Assembly (NCBI GenBank): GCA_016195985.1
Contig: JACPYP010000020.1
Coordinates: 124,001 to 188,000, forward strand
DNA from: Acidobacteriota bacterium
Lineage (GTDB): Bacteria; Acidobacteriota; Holophagae; Holophagales; Holophagaceae
Reading direction: 5' to 3'
DNA: 64,000 nt
The translations under genes were made by a program, and so were the position numbers. Under the pieces are notes generated by a model. It searched no databases. It was not told the DNA's origin and worked only from the letters and a program-made list of their open reading frames with translations. Of the stretch, positions 19,328-28,346 are shown in pieces (the first letter of the stretch is position 1; each line of letters starts with the position of its first letter).

Positions 19328-19891
19328 ATGCACCAGTTCGACCGAGCGTTCCGCTTCGTCCTGCCGGCCGCGGCCGTGGCGGTCCTCGCCACCGTCCTGA
19401 GCGTGGGCTGGTTCACGCAGCCCGACCGCTTCGCCAAGGGCTACGCCCCGGAACAGCCCATCCCCTTTTCCCACGAGCTCCATGCGGGCACCCTCCGCAT
19501 GCAGTGCCAGTACTGCCACTCGGGCGTGGACAAGTCCCGCCACGCGGGGATTCCGAGCGTGGATCTCTGCATGGGCTGCCACAAGGTGACCAAGGTGGAC
19601 AGCCCGGCCATCAAGAAGCTGGCCCAGATCGCCGATTCCGGCGCTCCCCTGCCTTGGCAGCGCATCCACACCCTGCCCGACCACGTCTTCTTCGACCACC
19701 GGCCCCATGTGAACGCGGGCATCGCCTGCCAGAGCTGCCATGGCGAGGTGCAGACCATGAAGGTCGTCACCCGCGAGATGGGCATGCGCATGGGCAACTG
19801 CCTGGCCTGCCACCGGGATCCCCACGCCGCGCTGCCGCCCGGTTCGAAGATCACCAAGGGCGCCGAGAACTGCGCCGCCTGCCATCGCTAG
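19328..19891 (+). CDS. actA: ACIII subunit ActA, pentaheme cytochrome c
   Basis: A 187-aa membrane-anchored cytochrome. One N-terminal helix (FVLPAAAVAVLATVLSVGWF) exports it, and five CxxCH motifs bind heme: CQYCH, CMGCH, CQSCH, CLACH and CAACH. Five hemes and one anchor match ActA of Alternative Complex III (family knowledge), where it takes electrons from the iron-sulfur subunit. The ATG at 19328 has AAGGGG 6 nt upstream; a TTG two codons before is less likely. It is the first gene of the act-sco-cox operon. Confidence 0.93.
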   Translation: MHQFDRAFRFVLPAAAVAVLATVLSVGWFTQPDRFAKGYAPEQPIPFSHELHAGTLRMQCQYCHSGVDKSRHAGIPSVDLCMGCHKVTKVDSPAIKKLAQIADSGAPLPWQRIHTLPDHVFFDHRPHVNAGIACQSCHGEVQTMKVVTREMGMRMGNCLACHRDPHAALPPGSKITKGAENCAACHR

Positions 19892-19903
19892 GAGCCTCCG
19901 ACG

Positions 19904-20095
19904 ATGGCTGACCTGATCCGCACACCGATCGTGGGTAGGGCCACGGCCCTGCTGGCAGGCCCCTTCCTGCTTGGCCAGAAGGCCCTGAGCCTGGTCTTCC
20001 CCCAAGCCAAGGACGCTTCTGCCGATCCGCCCCCCGAACCCGCCCTCCGAATCTCCATCACGCCCCCTGAACACGCCATCAAGCGCCGCGGATGA
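19904..20095 (+). CDS. 63-aa protein between actA and actB
   Basis: A small protein of unknown function, with AGGAG 9 nt before the ATG, 12 nt after the actA stop and 4 nt before the actB start. The first half has a mildly hydrophobic stretch (ATALLAGPFLLGQKALSLVF) that could be a short membrane helix or amphipathic helix; the second half is proline-rich and charged. Its tight place within the operon suggests a small ACIII accessory or assembly factor, which is an inference only. I recognise no family. Confidence 0.65.
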   Translation: MADLIRTPIVGRATALLAGPFLLGQKALSLVFPQAKDASADPPPEPALRISITPPEHAIKRRG

Positions 20096-20099
20096 CCCG

Positions 20100-23096
20100 A
20101 TGAAGACACGACTCCCCGATCATGGCCCTGTAGAAGCGCCGAAGTTCTGGCGCACCCTGGAAGAGCGCATCGAATCGCCGGAGGCCCGCCAGGCCGCCCA
20201 TGACGAGTTCCTGCCCGGCGCCGTTCCCGCCAGCTTCGACGACGTCCACGGTTTGCCCGCTGGAAGCGGCTTCTCCCGCCGGGATTTCTTCGGCCTCGTG
20301 GGCGCCGCCGCGGCCGTGGCCGCCACCGTGGCCTGTGACCGCAAGGGCCAGGGCACCGTGGTGCCCTACACCAAGCGGCCGGTGGAAGTGACCCCGGGCG
20401 TGGCCAACTACTACGCCAGCGCCACCCACGAAGGCCGCCGGGTGTACCCGGTGCTAGTGAAGACCCGGGAAGGCCGTCCCATCCACATCACGGGCAACGA
20501 CGAGCACCCCGGCGTGAAGGGCAAGACCAGCCCGCGCACCCTGGCCGACGTGCTCCGCCTCTACGATCCCGACCGCCTGCGCGCGCCCAAGGCCGGAGGA
20601 CGCACCATCGGCTGGGCTGAGGCCGAGGGCCAGCTGCAAAGCGCCCTCCGTTCCGCCAAATCGTCTGGAAAGGCCGTGCTGCTGGTTTCCGGCGCCGTGG
20701 TTTCGCCCAGCCGCAAGGCCCTGCTGGCGGACCTCAAGGCTGCCCTGCCCACACTGGAGCACCTGGCCTACGAGCCCGCCGCGGGAGACGCGGCCGAGGA
20801 GTCCGCCAAGGCCAGCTTCGGGCAGCCCGTGGACCTCCAGCCCAAGCTGGACAAGGCCAAGGTCATCCTCTCCCTGGGCGCCGACTTCCTCAGCGGTGAA
20901 GATCCGGAGGCGCTGGCCGCCTGGGGCGCCAAGCGGAAACTGAAGCACGCCAAGGAAGAGATCAATCGCCTCTGGGCGCTGGAAGGCCCCCTGACGCTGA
21001 CCGGCACCAACGCGGACCAGCGATTCCCGGTTGCGCCCTCCCGCCTGGCCGCCGTGGCCTTCGCCCTGGCCAAGGATCTGGCCTCCAAGGGGGTTTCCCT
21101 GCCCGCGGGGGCGGATCTGTCCGCCATCTCCGCTCAGAGCGAAGTTCCCGCCAAGGCTTGGTCCAATCTGGTCAAGGATCTCCAGCACGCGGGCCAGCAC
21201 GCCGTGGTGCTCTGCGGGGCCCAGATGCCCGCCGAAGCGCACCAGGCCGCCCACCTGTTGAATGCCATGCTCGGTTCCGTGGCCGTGGCGGCGCGGCCCG
21301 CCGAAGCCCTCGCCACCGTGAAAGATCTCGAAACCGCCGCGAAGGCCATGGCGGAGGGCCGCTATGCCGCCGCGATTTTCTGGGACGTGAACCCCGCCTA
21401 CACCTTCCCCAAGGCTTCGGCCTGGAAGGAGGCCGTGGCCAAGGTGCCATTCAAAGCCTGGATCGGCCAGGTGGAAGATGAGACCTCGGCCCAGTGCCAG
21501 GTCCTGTTCCCCGAGAACCACTGGCTGGAAAGCTGGGGCGATTTCAGCACCCCCGAAGCCGCCGTGCTTCAGCAGCCCACCGTCGGCACCCTCTACGACA
21601 CCCGCCAGGGCGAGGACCTCCTTCTGGGAGCGATTAAGGCCTTCGGCGCCACCTCCGCCGATGACTACCACGCCTACCTCAAGGCCCGCTGGCAGAAGAG
21701 CCTGCCCCTCGCCACCTCCTTCGAACAGGCCCTGCACGATGGCCTGGCGAAAGGGGAGGAGAAGGCCGCTTCTCCCGCGTTCAAGGGCGCTTCGGTGGCC
21801 GCCGCCGCCAAGTCTGCCGCTGCGGCCAAGGCCCAGGATCTGGAGCTGGTGCTCTTCCCCGGCTTCGCCACCCATGATGGCCGCCACGCCAACAACAGCT
21901 GGCTGCAGGAAACCCCCGATCCCATCAGCAAGATGACCTGGGACAACCCGGTGGCCGTGTCCGTGCAGGACGCCCAGGCCCTGGGCATCCAGGAAGGGGA
22001 TCTGGTCAGTCTGTCCCTGGACGGCGCCACCCTCACCCTGCCCGCGGTCATCCAGCCCGGCCAGGCCAAGGGCGTCCTGGCCCTGGCCCTCGGCTACGGC
22101 CGCAGCACGGGCGGCGTCGCCAAGGGCGTGGGCGTGAACGCCTACCCCCTGCTGGGCCTCGATCCTGCCAGCGCCAACGTGCGCAAAGGCGCGCGGCTGG
22201 CCAGGACCGGCGCCAGGAAGGAGCTTTCCCGCACCCAGAGCCACCACCGCATGGAGGGCCGCGACATCGTGCGCTCCCTCACCATGGACGAGTTCGAGCA
22301 CCACCCCCAGGGCCACCACCACGTGCCTGAGCTGGTGAGCCTCTACGAAGACCAGAAGTTCCCCGACCACAAGTGGGGCATGGTCATCGACCTGGCGGCC
22401 TGCACCGGCTGCTCCGCCTGCGTGGTGGCCTGCCAGTCCGAGAACAACGTGCCCGTGGTGGGCCCGGAGCAGGTGGCCCGCGGCCGAGAGATGCACTGGA
22501 TCCGCATCGACCGCTACTACGAGGGTGAGCTGGAAAACCCGAAGGTGGTGCACCAGCCCATGCTGTGCCAGCACTGCGACAACGCGCCCTGCGAGAACGT
22601 CTGCCCGGTGAACGCCACCAACCACAGCCCCGACGGCCTCAACCAGATGGCCTACAACCGCTGCGTGGGCACCCGCTACTGCGCCAACAACTGCCCCTAC
22701 AAGGTGCGCCGCTTCAACTTCCTGGAATACACGTCATACAAGACCGAGCCGGAGACCCTGGCGCACAACCCCGAGGTCACAGTCCGTCCCCGCGGCGTCA
22801 TGGAGAAGTGCTCCTTCTGCGTGCAGCGCATCAATGATGTGAAGATCCGCGCCAAGGGCGATGGCCGCGCCATCCTCGACGGCGAGATCACCACCGCCTG
22901 CATGGCGGGCTGCCCCTCGGACGCCATCGTCTTCGGCGACCTGAAAGATCCCAAGAGCAAGGTCTCCCAGCTGGTGGCCGCCAGCCGCGCCTACCGCGTG
23001 CTGGAGGAAGTGGGCGCCAAGCCGGCCATCACCTACCTGGCCGATCTGAAGAATCCCGCTGGCGAGGCGATCGTTGGAGGTTCCCATGCGCACTGA
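20100..23096 (+). CDS. actB: ACIII subunit ActB, molybdopterin-like plus 4Fe-4S domains
   Basis: A 998-aa fusion. A twin-arginine-type signal ([20 protein letters not shown]) lies near residue 60. Then comes a ~600-residue domain of the molybdopterin oxidoreductase fold with no visible Mo-binding Cys, as expected of ActB. The C-terminal ~270 residues are a ferredoxin-like subunit with Cys clusters [40 protein letters not shown] and [14 protein letters not shown]. In ACIII this subunit carries electrons from quinol oxidation at ActC to ActA (family knowledge). Its stop overlaps actC by 11 nt. Confidence 0.95.
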   Translation: MKTRLPDHGPVEAPKFWRTLEERIESPEARQAAHDEFLPGAVPASFDDVHGLPAGSGFSRRDFFGLVGAAAAVAATVACDRKGQGTVVPYTKRPVEVTPGVANYYASATHEGRRVYPVLVKTREGRPIHITGNDEHPGVKGKTSPRTLADVLRLYDPDRLRAPKAGGRTIGWAEAEGQLQSALRSAKSSGKAVLLVSGAVVSPSRKALLADLKAALPTLEHLAYEPAAGDAAEESAKASFGQPVDLQPKLDKAKVILSLGADFLSGEDPEALAAWGAKRKLKHAKEEINRLWALEGPLTLTGTNADQRFPVAPSRLAAVAFALAKDLASKGVSLPAGADLSAISAQSEVPAKAWSNLVKDLQHAGQHAVVLCGAQMPAEAHQAAHLLNAMLGSVAVAARPAEALATVKDLETAAKAMAEGRYAAAIFWDVNPAYTFPKASAWKEAVAKVPFKAWIGQVEDETSAQCQVLFPENHWLESWGDFSTPEAAVLQQPTVGTLYDTRQGEDLLLGAIKAFGATSADDYHAYLKARWQKSLPLATSFEQALHDGLAKGEEKAASPAFKGASVAAAAKSAAAAKAQDLELVLFPGFATHDGRHANNSWLQETPDPISKMTWDNPVAVSVQDAQALGIQEGDLVSLSLDGATLTLPAVIQPGQAKGVLALALGYGRSTGGVAKGVGVNAYPLLGLDPASANVRKGARLARTGARKELSRTQSHHRMEGRDIVRSLTMDEFEHHPQGHHHVPELVSLYEDQKFPDHKWGMVIDLAACTGCSACVVACQSENNVPVVGPEQVARGREMHWIRIDRYYEGELENPKVVHQPMLCQHCDNAPCENVCPVNATNHSPDGLNQMAYNRCVGTRYCANNCPYKVRRFNFLEYTSYKTEPETLAHNPEVTVRPRGVMEKCSFCVQRINDVKIRAKGDGRAILDGEITTACMAGCPSDAIVFGDLKDPKSKVSQLVAASRAYRVLEEVGAKPAITYLADLKNPAGEAIVGGSHAH

Positions 23097-24489
23097 CGCC
23101 GCCCACGCCGGCGCCATTCCGGAGGCCCTGCTCGAGCCCGCGCTCACCGAGGGCCGGGTCACCCCCGGCAGCCTCGATGATCAGGTGCTGGCCTTCCCCG
23201 AGACCAAGCCGCCCAGGCAGTGGTATTTCGGCCTGGCCGTCACCCTTTCGGCCATGTTCGTGGGCCTCGCCTGCATCGGCTACACCTTCTACAAGGGCAT
23301 TGGCGCCTGGGGCAACACCAGCCCCGTGTTCTGGGCCTTCGACATCATCAACTTCGTGTTCTGGGTGGGCATCGGCCACGCCGGCACGCTGATCTCGGCC
23401 ATCCTCTTCCTCTTCCGCAAGCGCTGGCGCAACGCCATCGCCCGCTTCGCCGAGGCCATGACCATCTTCGCGGTCATCTGCGCCGTGATCTTCCCCCTCA
23501 TCCACGTGGGGCGGCCTTGGCTGGCCTACTGGCTCTTCCCCTACCCGAACCAGCGCGCCCTCTGGACCAACTTCCGGTCGCCGCTGCTCTGGGACGTCTT
23601 CGCGGTGAACACCTACTTCTCCGTGTCGCTGATGTTCTGGTACCTGGGTCTGATTCCCGACATCGCCTCCATGCGCGACCGGACGACCAGCAAGCTGCGC
23701 AAGACCATCTACACCGTGCTGGCCGTGGGCTGGCGCGGGGCCGCCACCCATTGGCAGCACTACGAAAAGGCCTACCTGCTTCTCGCCGGCCTGGCCACAG
23801 GCCTGGTGCTTTCGGTGCACTCGGTGGTGAGCTTCGACTTCGCCACCTCCGTCGTGCCCGGCTGGCACATGACCATCTTCCCGCCCTACTTCGTGGCGGG
23901 CGCCATCTTCGCCGGCTTCGCCATGGTGGTGATGGTGCTGGTGGTCGTGCGCGAAACCATGCAGCTGAAGAACCTCATCACCATGCGCCACCTGGACGTG
24001 ATGAACAAGGTCATCCTGTCCATGAGCTGCATCATGGGCTACAGCTACATGATGGAAGGCTTCACGGCCTGGTATTCCCAGAACGAGTTCCTGCACCACG
24101 GCTTCAAGAACATCATCAGCGGCACCTACGGCTGGGCCGGCTGGGTCACCATCAGCTGCAACATCTTCATCCCCCAGATCCTCTGGTTCAAGAAGGCCCG
24201 CGCCAGCTACTTCTGGATGATCTTCGTGGCCATCGGCGTGACCGTCGGCATGTGGTTCGAGCGCTTCGTGATCATCGTGATCTCGCTGCACCAAGACTAC
24301 CTGCCCTCGGCCTGGCGCATCTACAAGCCCACCTTGACCGACTTCGGCATCCTGCTCGGCACCTTCGGGATCTTTTTCACCCTGGTGCTCATTTTCGCCC
24401 GGGTGCTGCCGGTCATCGCCACCACCGAGGTGAAGGCGATCCTGCCGGACGCGCAGCCCTCTCACCATGGAGACGACCACCATGTCTGA
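23086..24489 (+). CDS. actC: ACIII subunit ActC, NrfD-like quinol-oxidising membrane subunit
   Basis: A 467-aa protein with about ten membrane helices of the NrfD/PsrC family, such as WYFGLAVTLSAMFVGLACIG and FWVGIGHAGTLISAILFLFR. The start at 23086 has GGAGG 5 nt before it and overlaps the actB stop; the TTG at 23074 only prolongs the frame. ActC holds the quinol site next to the Fe-S domain of ActB (family knowledge). Conserved features include HAGTLISA, AVNTYFSVSLMFWYLG and WQHYEKAYLLLAGLATGL. Confidence 0.94.
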   Translation: MRTDAAHAGAIPEALLEPALTEGRVTPGSLDDQVLAFPETKPPRQWYFGLAVTLSAMFVGLACIGYTFYKGIGAWGNTSPVFWAFDIINFVFWVGIGHAGTLISAILFLFRKRWRNAIARFAEAMTIFAVICAVIFPLIHVGRPWLAYWLFPYPNQRALWTNFRSPLLWDVFAVNTYFSVSLMFWYLGLIPDIASMRDRTTSKLRKTIYTVLAVGWRGAATHWQHYEKAYLLLAGLATGLVLSVHSVVSFDFATSVVPGWHMTIFPPYFVAGAIFAGFAMVVMVLVVVRETMQLKNLITMRHLDVMNKVILSMSCIMGYSYMMEGFTAWYSQNEFLHHGFKNIISGTYGWAGWVTISCNIFIPQILWFKKARASYFWMIFVAIGVTVGMWFERFVIIVISLHQDYLPSAWRIYKPTLTDFGILLGTFGIFFTLVLIFARVLPVIATTEVKAILPDAQPSHHGDDHHV

Positions 24490-25639
24490 GACGACCCTCA
24501 AGCCACAGGCGTCTTACGCCGTCCTCGGCCTCTTCGACACGCCCGACGCCCTGATGCAGGCCATTCCCAAGGCCCGGGCCGCCCAGCTGGGCGCGGTCGA
24601 GGCCTACACGCCTTATCCCATCCACGGCATCGACGAAGCCCTGGGCCATCGCAAGTCTCCCCTGGGCGGCATGGTGCTGGTCATGGGCGTCCTGGGAGCC
24701 CTCACCGCCTTCGGCTTCCAGTACTGGATCAGCGCCGTCGACTACCCCATCATCACCGGCGGCAAGGCGGCGAATTCATGGGAAGCCTTCATCCCCATCA
24801 TGTTCGAAGTGACGGTGCTGTTCTCCACCTTCACCGCCGGCCTGGGCATGCTCCTGCTGCTGAACAAGCTGCCCTTCTTCGGCCATCCGGTGCTGTCATC
24901 CAAGGCCATCACCGGCATCACGCGGGACCGCTACGCCCTGGCCATCGAGGCTGAGAGCGACAGCTTCAACGCGGAAGCCGCCGCCCAGGCCCTGAAGGAT
25001 GCGGGCGCCGCGGCGGTGGAAGCCCTTCCCGCCCCGGACCGCAGTCCCTTCCTCACCAGCGACTACATTCTGCGCACCCTCGGCGGGATCTTCGTGGCCT
25101 GCGTGGTGGCGGGCCTGGCCATATTCTTCGCCATCAAGTGGTTCCCCCTGATGCGTCCCATGGTGAACATGCAGGATCAGCCGCGCCTCAATGCCCAGAA
25201 GGCCTCCGCCTTCTTCAAGGACGGTCACGGCATGCAGCAGCCCGTGGCGGGCACCGTGGCCCGCGGCCACCTGCCCACGGCCACCGGCACCCAGGACGCC
25301 TCGGCCTCCCTCATCAACCCCCTGCCCCGCACCCCTGAGGTGTTCGCAGTCGGAAAGAAGGCCTACCACAACCGCTGCGAGGTCTGCCACGGCGCCCTCG
25401 GCAACGGCATGGGCAGCCTGACCTCGGCCTACGGCGGCAAGCCCGCCAACCTGCAGTCCCAGCAATTCCGGGATTATCCCGACGGCAAGATCTACTGGGC
25501 CATCGTGAACGGCAAGAATTCCATGCCCTCCCACGCTCCCTACCTTTCCGAATCGGAACGCTGGTCGGTGGTGCATTACGTGCGCGCCCTCCAGCGCGCC
25601 CAGAACGCCAAGGACGAGGACCTCAAGGTGGCACCATGA
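24482..25639 (+). CDS. ACIII ActD-ActE fusion (DUF3341 plus monoheme cytochrome c)
   Basis: A 385-aa protein that joins two subunits usually encoded apart. Residues 1-175 are ActD (DUF3341): YAVLGLFDTPDALMQAIP, YTPYPIHGIDEALG, and two membrane helices. A third helix (ILRTLGGIFVACVVAGLAIF) starts the ActE part, which ends in a cytochrome c domain with CEVCH (Cys299-His303) and a late Met (NSMPSHAPYLS) as possible axial ligand. The start at 24482 has GGAG 9 nt before it and overlaps actC by 8 nt. The stop overlaps actF by 4 nt. No stop or frameshift lies between the two parts. Confidence 0.88.
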   Translation: MSETTLKPQASYAVLGLFDTPDALMQAIPKARAAQLGAVEAYTPYPIHGIDEALGHRKSPLGGMVLVMGVLGALTAFGFQYWISAVDYPIITGGKAANSWEAFIPIMFEVTVLFSTFTAGLGMLLLLNKLPFFGHPVLSSKAITGITRDRYALAIEAESDSFNAEAAAQALKDAGAAAVEALPAPDRSPFLTSDYILRTLGGIFVACVVAGLAIFFAIKWFPLMRPMVNMQDQPRLNAQKASAFFKDGHGMQQPVAGTVARGHLPTATGTQDASASLINPLPRTPEVFAVGKKAYHNRCEVCHGALGNGMGSLTSAYGGKPANLQSQQFRDYPDGKIYWAIVNGKNSMPSHAPYLSESERWSVVHYVRALQRAQNAKDEDLKVAP

Positions 25640-26802
25640 GCCAGAACAAAACTGCGAGCCAGAACAAACCCGCTTCTCCTCTGCTCCTGGGAGCCACGGC
25701 CCTGGGCGCTCTGGGCGTCATCGGCAGCTACGCCGCCGCCGGGCACGAACGCTTCTGGGCCAACTGGATCCTCTGGTTCGTGCTGCTGTTCACGCTGGGA
25801 CTCGGCGCCCTCTTCATCGTGGCCCTCGAACACCTGGTGAGCGCCCGCTGGAGCGTGCCCGTGCGCCGCATCCCCGAGCGCTTGGCCACCCTGCTGATCC
25901 CCGCCATCCCCGTGGGTCTCATCGGTCTATTGGCCCTGCCCGTGCTCTATCCGGGCACCCGGCCCGAGGCGGCCCACCATCCCATCCTGGCGGGCAAGGC
26001 CTTCTGGCTGAGCATCCCCTTCTTCTCGGTCCGCACCCTCGTCGCGTTCGCGCTCTGCCTCCTGGGCCTGGCGCTCCTGGTGGGCGGCTCGCTGAAGCAG
26101 GATGCGACCAAGAACCCCGCCTTCAACATCCGGGCCCGGAAGTTCGCCCCGGCCTTCATGGCCATCTTCGCCCTGGTGATCACCCTCATCGCGTTTGACT
26201 GGATCTCCGGCCTTACCCCCGAGTGGTACAGCGACATCTTCGGCGTTTACGTTTTCGCCGGCGCCTTCCTCAGCGGCCTGGCGGCCACGGCGCTGTCCGT
26301 GCTCTACCTCCAGGACCAGGGCCGCCTTGAAGGCGTGAAGGGGGACCACCTCTACAACCTGGGCGCCTTCTTGTTCGCTTTTACGGTGTTCTGGTCCTAC
26401 ATCGGCTTCGCCCAGTACATGCTCATGTGGTACGCGAACCTGCCGGATGAGGTCATCTACTACAAGGTGCGCCTGGCCGGTTCCTGGCGCGCCATCACCA
26501 TCGCCCTGGCCTCCCTGCACTTCGTCATCCCCTTCTTCGCACTCGTCACCCGGGATGCGAAGAAAGATCCCAAGCGGCTCCGCCGCGTGGCCTACCTCAT
26601 GCTCGGCGCCCACGTGCTGGACATGTACTGGCTCATCTTCCCCGTCCTCGGTGTCACCCCCCACTTCTCATGGCCCGAGATCAGCTTCGCCCTCTTCTTC
26701 ATCGGCGGCATTGTCCTGTGGGTCCGTGGCGCCATGCAGAGGGGCGAGGACATGCCTGTCGGCGATCCCTTCCTCCGCGAGGGCCTGGAGTTCCGGCTAT
26801 GA
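25636..26802 (+). CDS. actF: ACIII subunit ActF, membrane subunit
   Basis: A 388-aa protein with about ten membrane helices, the distant NrfD-like partner of ActC. Marks include FDWISGLTPEWYSDIFGVYV, AFTVFWSYIGFAQYMLMWYA, NLPDEVIYYKVR and AYLMLGAHVLDMYWLIFPVL, typical of ActF (family knowledge). The ATG overlaps the actDE stop, and its own stop overlaps the next cytochrome gene (ATGA both times), so coupling is likely. Confidence 0.92.
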   Translation: MSQNKTASQNKPASPLLLGATALGALGVIGSYAAAGHERFWANWILWFVLLFTLGLGALFIVALEHLVSARWSVPVRRIPERLATLLIPAIPVGLIGLLALPVLYPGTRPEAAHHPILAGKAFWLSIPFFSVRTLVAFALCLLGLALLVGGSLKQDATKNPAFNIRARKFAPAFMAIFALVITLIAFDWISGLTPEWYSDIFGVYVFAGAFLSGLAATALSVLYLQDQGRLEGVKGDHLYNLGAFLFAFTVFWSYIGFAQYMLMWYANLPDEVIYYKVRLAGSWRAITIALASLHFVIPFFALVTRDAKKDPKRLRRVAYLMLGAHVLDMYWLIFPVLGVTPHFSWPEISFALFFIGGIVLWVRGAMQRGEDMPVGDPFLREGLEFRL

Positions 26803-27500
26803 AAATCAACGACTACCTCTCTGCCGACGAGCGGAAGCGGCTCCTCACCGCCTTTTTGCTCGTCCTTGGTTTCATCTTCATCGCCGCCTTCTTCGGCTTC
26901 ACCATCGTGCCCGGCCTGCGCTACCAGGCCCACACCCTGCCCGACGCGCCCATCCAGGCCGTCCAGGGAGAGACCGGCTGGCTGGATCCCACGGATTACC
27001 CCGCCATGGCCCGGGAGGTCATCCCTCCCATCGATCCGGCCACGGTAATGACTCCCAATGCCGCCCTCATGACCCGCGGCAAGGCTCTTTACGCTCAGAA
27101 TTGCGCCACCTGCCACGGCCCCGAGGGCAAGGGCGATGGCGCTGCCGGCAAGGGCCTCAATCCCAAGCCCCGCAACTTCACCGAGAACGCGGCATGGAAG
27201 AACGGCACCCACCTCGAGAGCATCTACAAGACGCTGGATGAGGGCATCAAGGGCAGTTCCATGGTGTCCTACAACTACCTTTCCAAGCGGGACCGCATGG
27301 CCCTGGCCCACGTCGTCCAGTCCCTGGGCGCCTTCGACCACGGCGCCAATGATCCCAAGGCCATGGCCGCGCTGGAAAAACTCTTCGCCAGCGCCGGCGA
27401 GGTGATCCCCAACCGCATTCCCGTGCGGCGGGCGGTGACGGTGCTTTGCCAGGAATACGAAGCCTCCCGCCACCAGGCGCCCGCGTCCACGATCCGCTGA
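26799..27500 (+). CDS. membrane-anchored monoheme cytochrome c
   Basis: A 233-aa protein with an N-terminal helix (LLTAFLLVLGFIFIAAFFGF) and a cytochrome c domain with CATCH followed by GPEGKGDG. Candidate Met ligands lie in GSSMVSYNYLS. It overlaps actF by 4 nt and precedes sco by 6 nt. It resembles the ActE part of the actDE fusion, so the cluster encodes two ActE-like monoheme cytochromes. It may be a further ACIII subunit or the electron link between ACIII and the oxidase. Confidence 0.88.
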   Translation: MKINDYLSADERKRLLTAFLLVLGFIFIAAFFGFTIVPGLRYQAHTLPDAPIQAVQGETGWLDPTDYPAMAREVIPPIDPATVMTPNAALMTRGKALYAQNCATCHGPEGKGDGAAGKGLNPKPRNFTENAAWKNGTHLESIYKTLDEGIKGSSMVSYNYLSKRDRMALAHVVQSLGAFDHGANDPKAMAALEKLFASAGEVIPNRIPVRRAVTVLCQEYEASRHQAPASTIR

Positions 27501-27506
27501 GGTTCC

Positions 27507-28346
27507 ATGACCACTGCGACGCTCCGGCGCACCCTCCTTCCTCTCGCTCCCTTCGCCATCGCTGCCCTTATGGGCCTTCCGGTGGGTCTGCGGGCCCAGG
27601 GGGCGCCGCCCACGCCCGCCGCCGCACCCTCGTTCAGCCCCGAGGAAGTCGGCATCAACGAGAAGCTGGGCAGCACCATCCCCCTGGATCTGGAACTGAA
27701 GGGAGAGGACGGCAAGCCGGTCACGCTGCGCCAGCTCATCGACAAGCCCACCATCCTCACCCTCAACTACTTCCGCTGTGCGGGCATCTGCACGCCCCAG
27801 CTCGGTGGAGTGGCTGAAGTGCTGAACCGCACCAAGGCGGAGCCGGGGAAGGATTTCCAGGTGCTCACCGTCAGCTTCGACGAGCGGGACGAGCCCGAGG
27901 TGGCCGCCCAGAAGCGCACCAACTACCTGGCCGAGATCACCCGTCCCTTCCCGCCCACCGCCTGGCGCTTCCTCACGGGCCCCAGCACCACCACCAAGGC
28001 CTTAGCCGATGCCGTGGGCTTCAAGTTTAAGCGCGTGAACGACGATTTCGTCCACGCCGCCGCCATCATCTTCATCAGCCCCAAGGGCGAGATCACCCGC
28101 TACATGTACGGTGTCACCTACCTGCCCGCGGACCTGCAGCTGGCCGCGCAGGAGGCCGCCCGCGGCGAGGCCCAGCCCACCATCAACAAGTTCCTGAAGT
28201 TCTGTTTCAGCTATGACCCGGCCGGACGCCGATATGTCCTGAACACCACCTCCATCGGCGCCCTGGTCATCATCCTGGCCGCCCTGGTGTTCGTGATCAC
28301 GCTGGTCCGCAAGGGGCGCAAGACCAAGTCAGAGGAGGGCCAATGA
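27507..28346 (+). CDS. SCO1/SenC copper chaperone
   Basis: A 279-aa protein with an N-terminal signal sequence, a thioredoxin-like SCO domain and a C-terminal membrane helix (GALVIILAALVFVITLV). The copper site has the Cys pair in FRCAGICTP (CxxxC) and the His in NDDFVHAAAIIF. SCO proteins deliver copper to the CuA centre of oxidase subunit II (family knowledge). It ends within an AGGAGGGCCAATGA junction that starts subunit I, with a 4-nt overlap. Confidence 0.93.
   Translation: MTTATLRRTLLPLAPFAIAALMGLPVGLRAQGAPPTPAAAPSFSPEEVGINEKLGSTIPLDLELKGEDGKPVTLRQLIDKPTILTLNYFRCAGICTPQLGGVAEVLNRTKAEPGKDFQVLTVSFDERDEPEVAAQKRTNYLAEITRPFPPTAWRFLTGPSTTTKALADAVGFKFKRVNDDFVHAAAIIFISPKGEITRYMYGVTYLPADLQLAAQEAARGEAQPTINKFLKFCFSYDPAGRRYVLNTTSIGALVIILAALVFVITLVRKGRKTKSEEGQ

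Noticed and set aside
20100-22300. ActB as a catalytic molybdenum oxidoreductase
   Set aside because: The fold is present, but no Mo-binding Cys/SeCys/Ser site stands out, and the gene context is ACIII, where this domain is known to lack the cofactor.
20454-22625. 723-codon minus-strand frame opposite actB, and the similar frame 36198-37706 opposite the synthetase
   Set aside because: Antisense shadows with no ribosome binding site and low-complexity Gly/His/Val composition.
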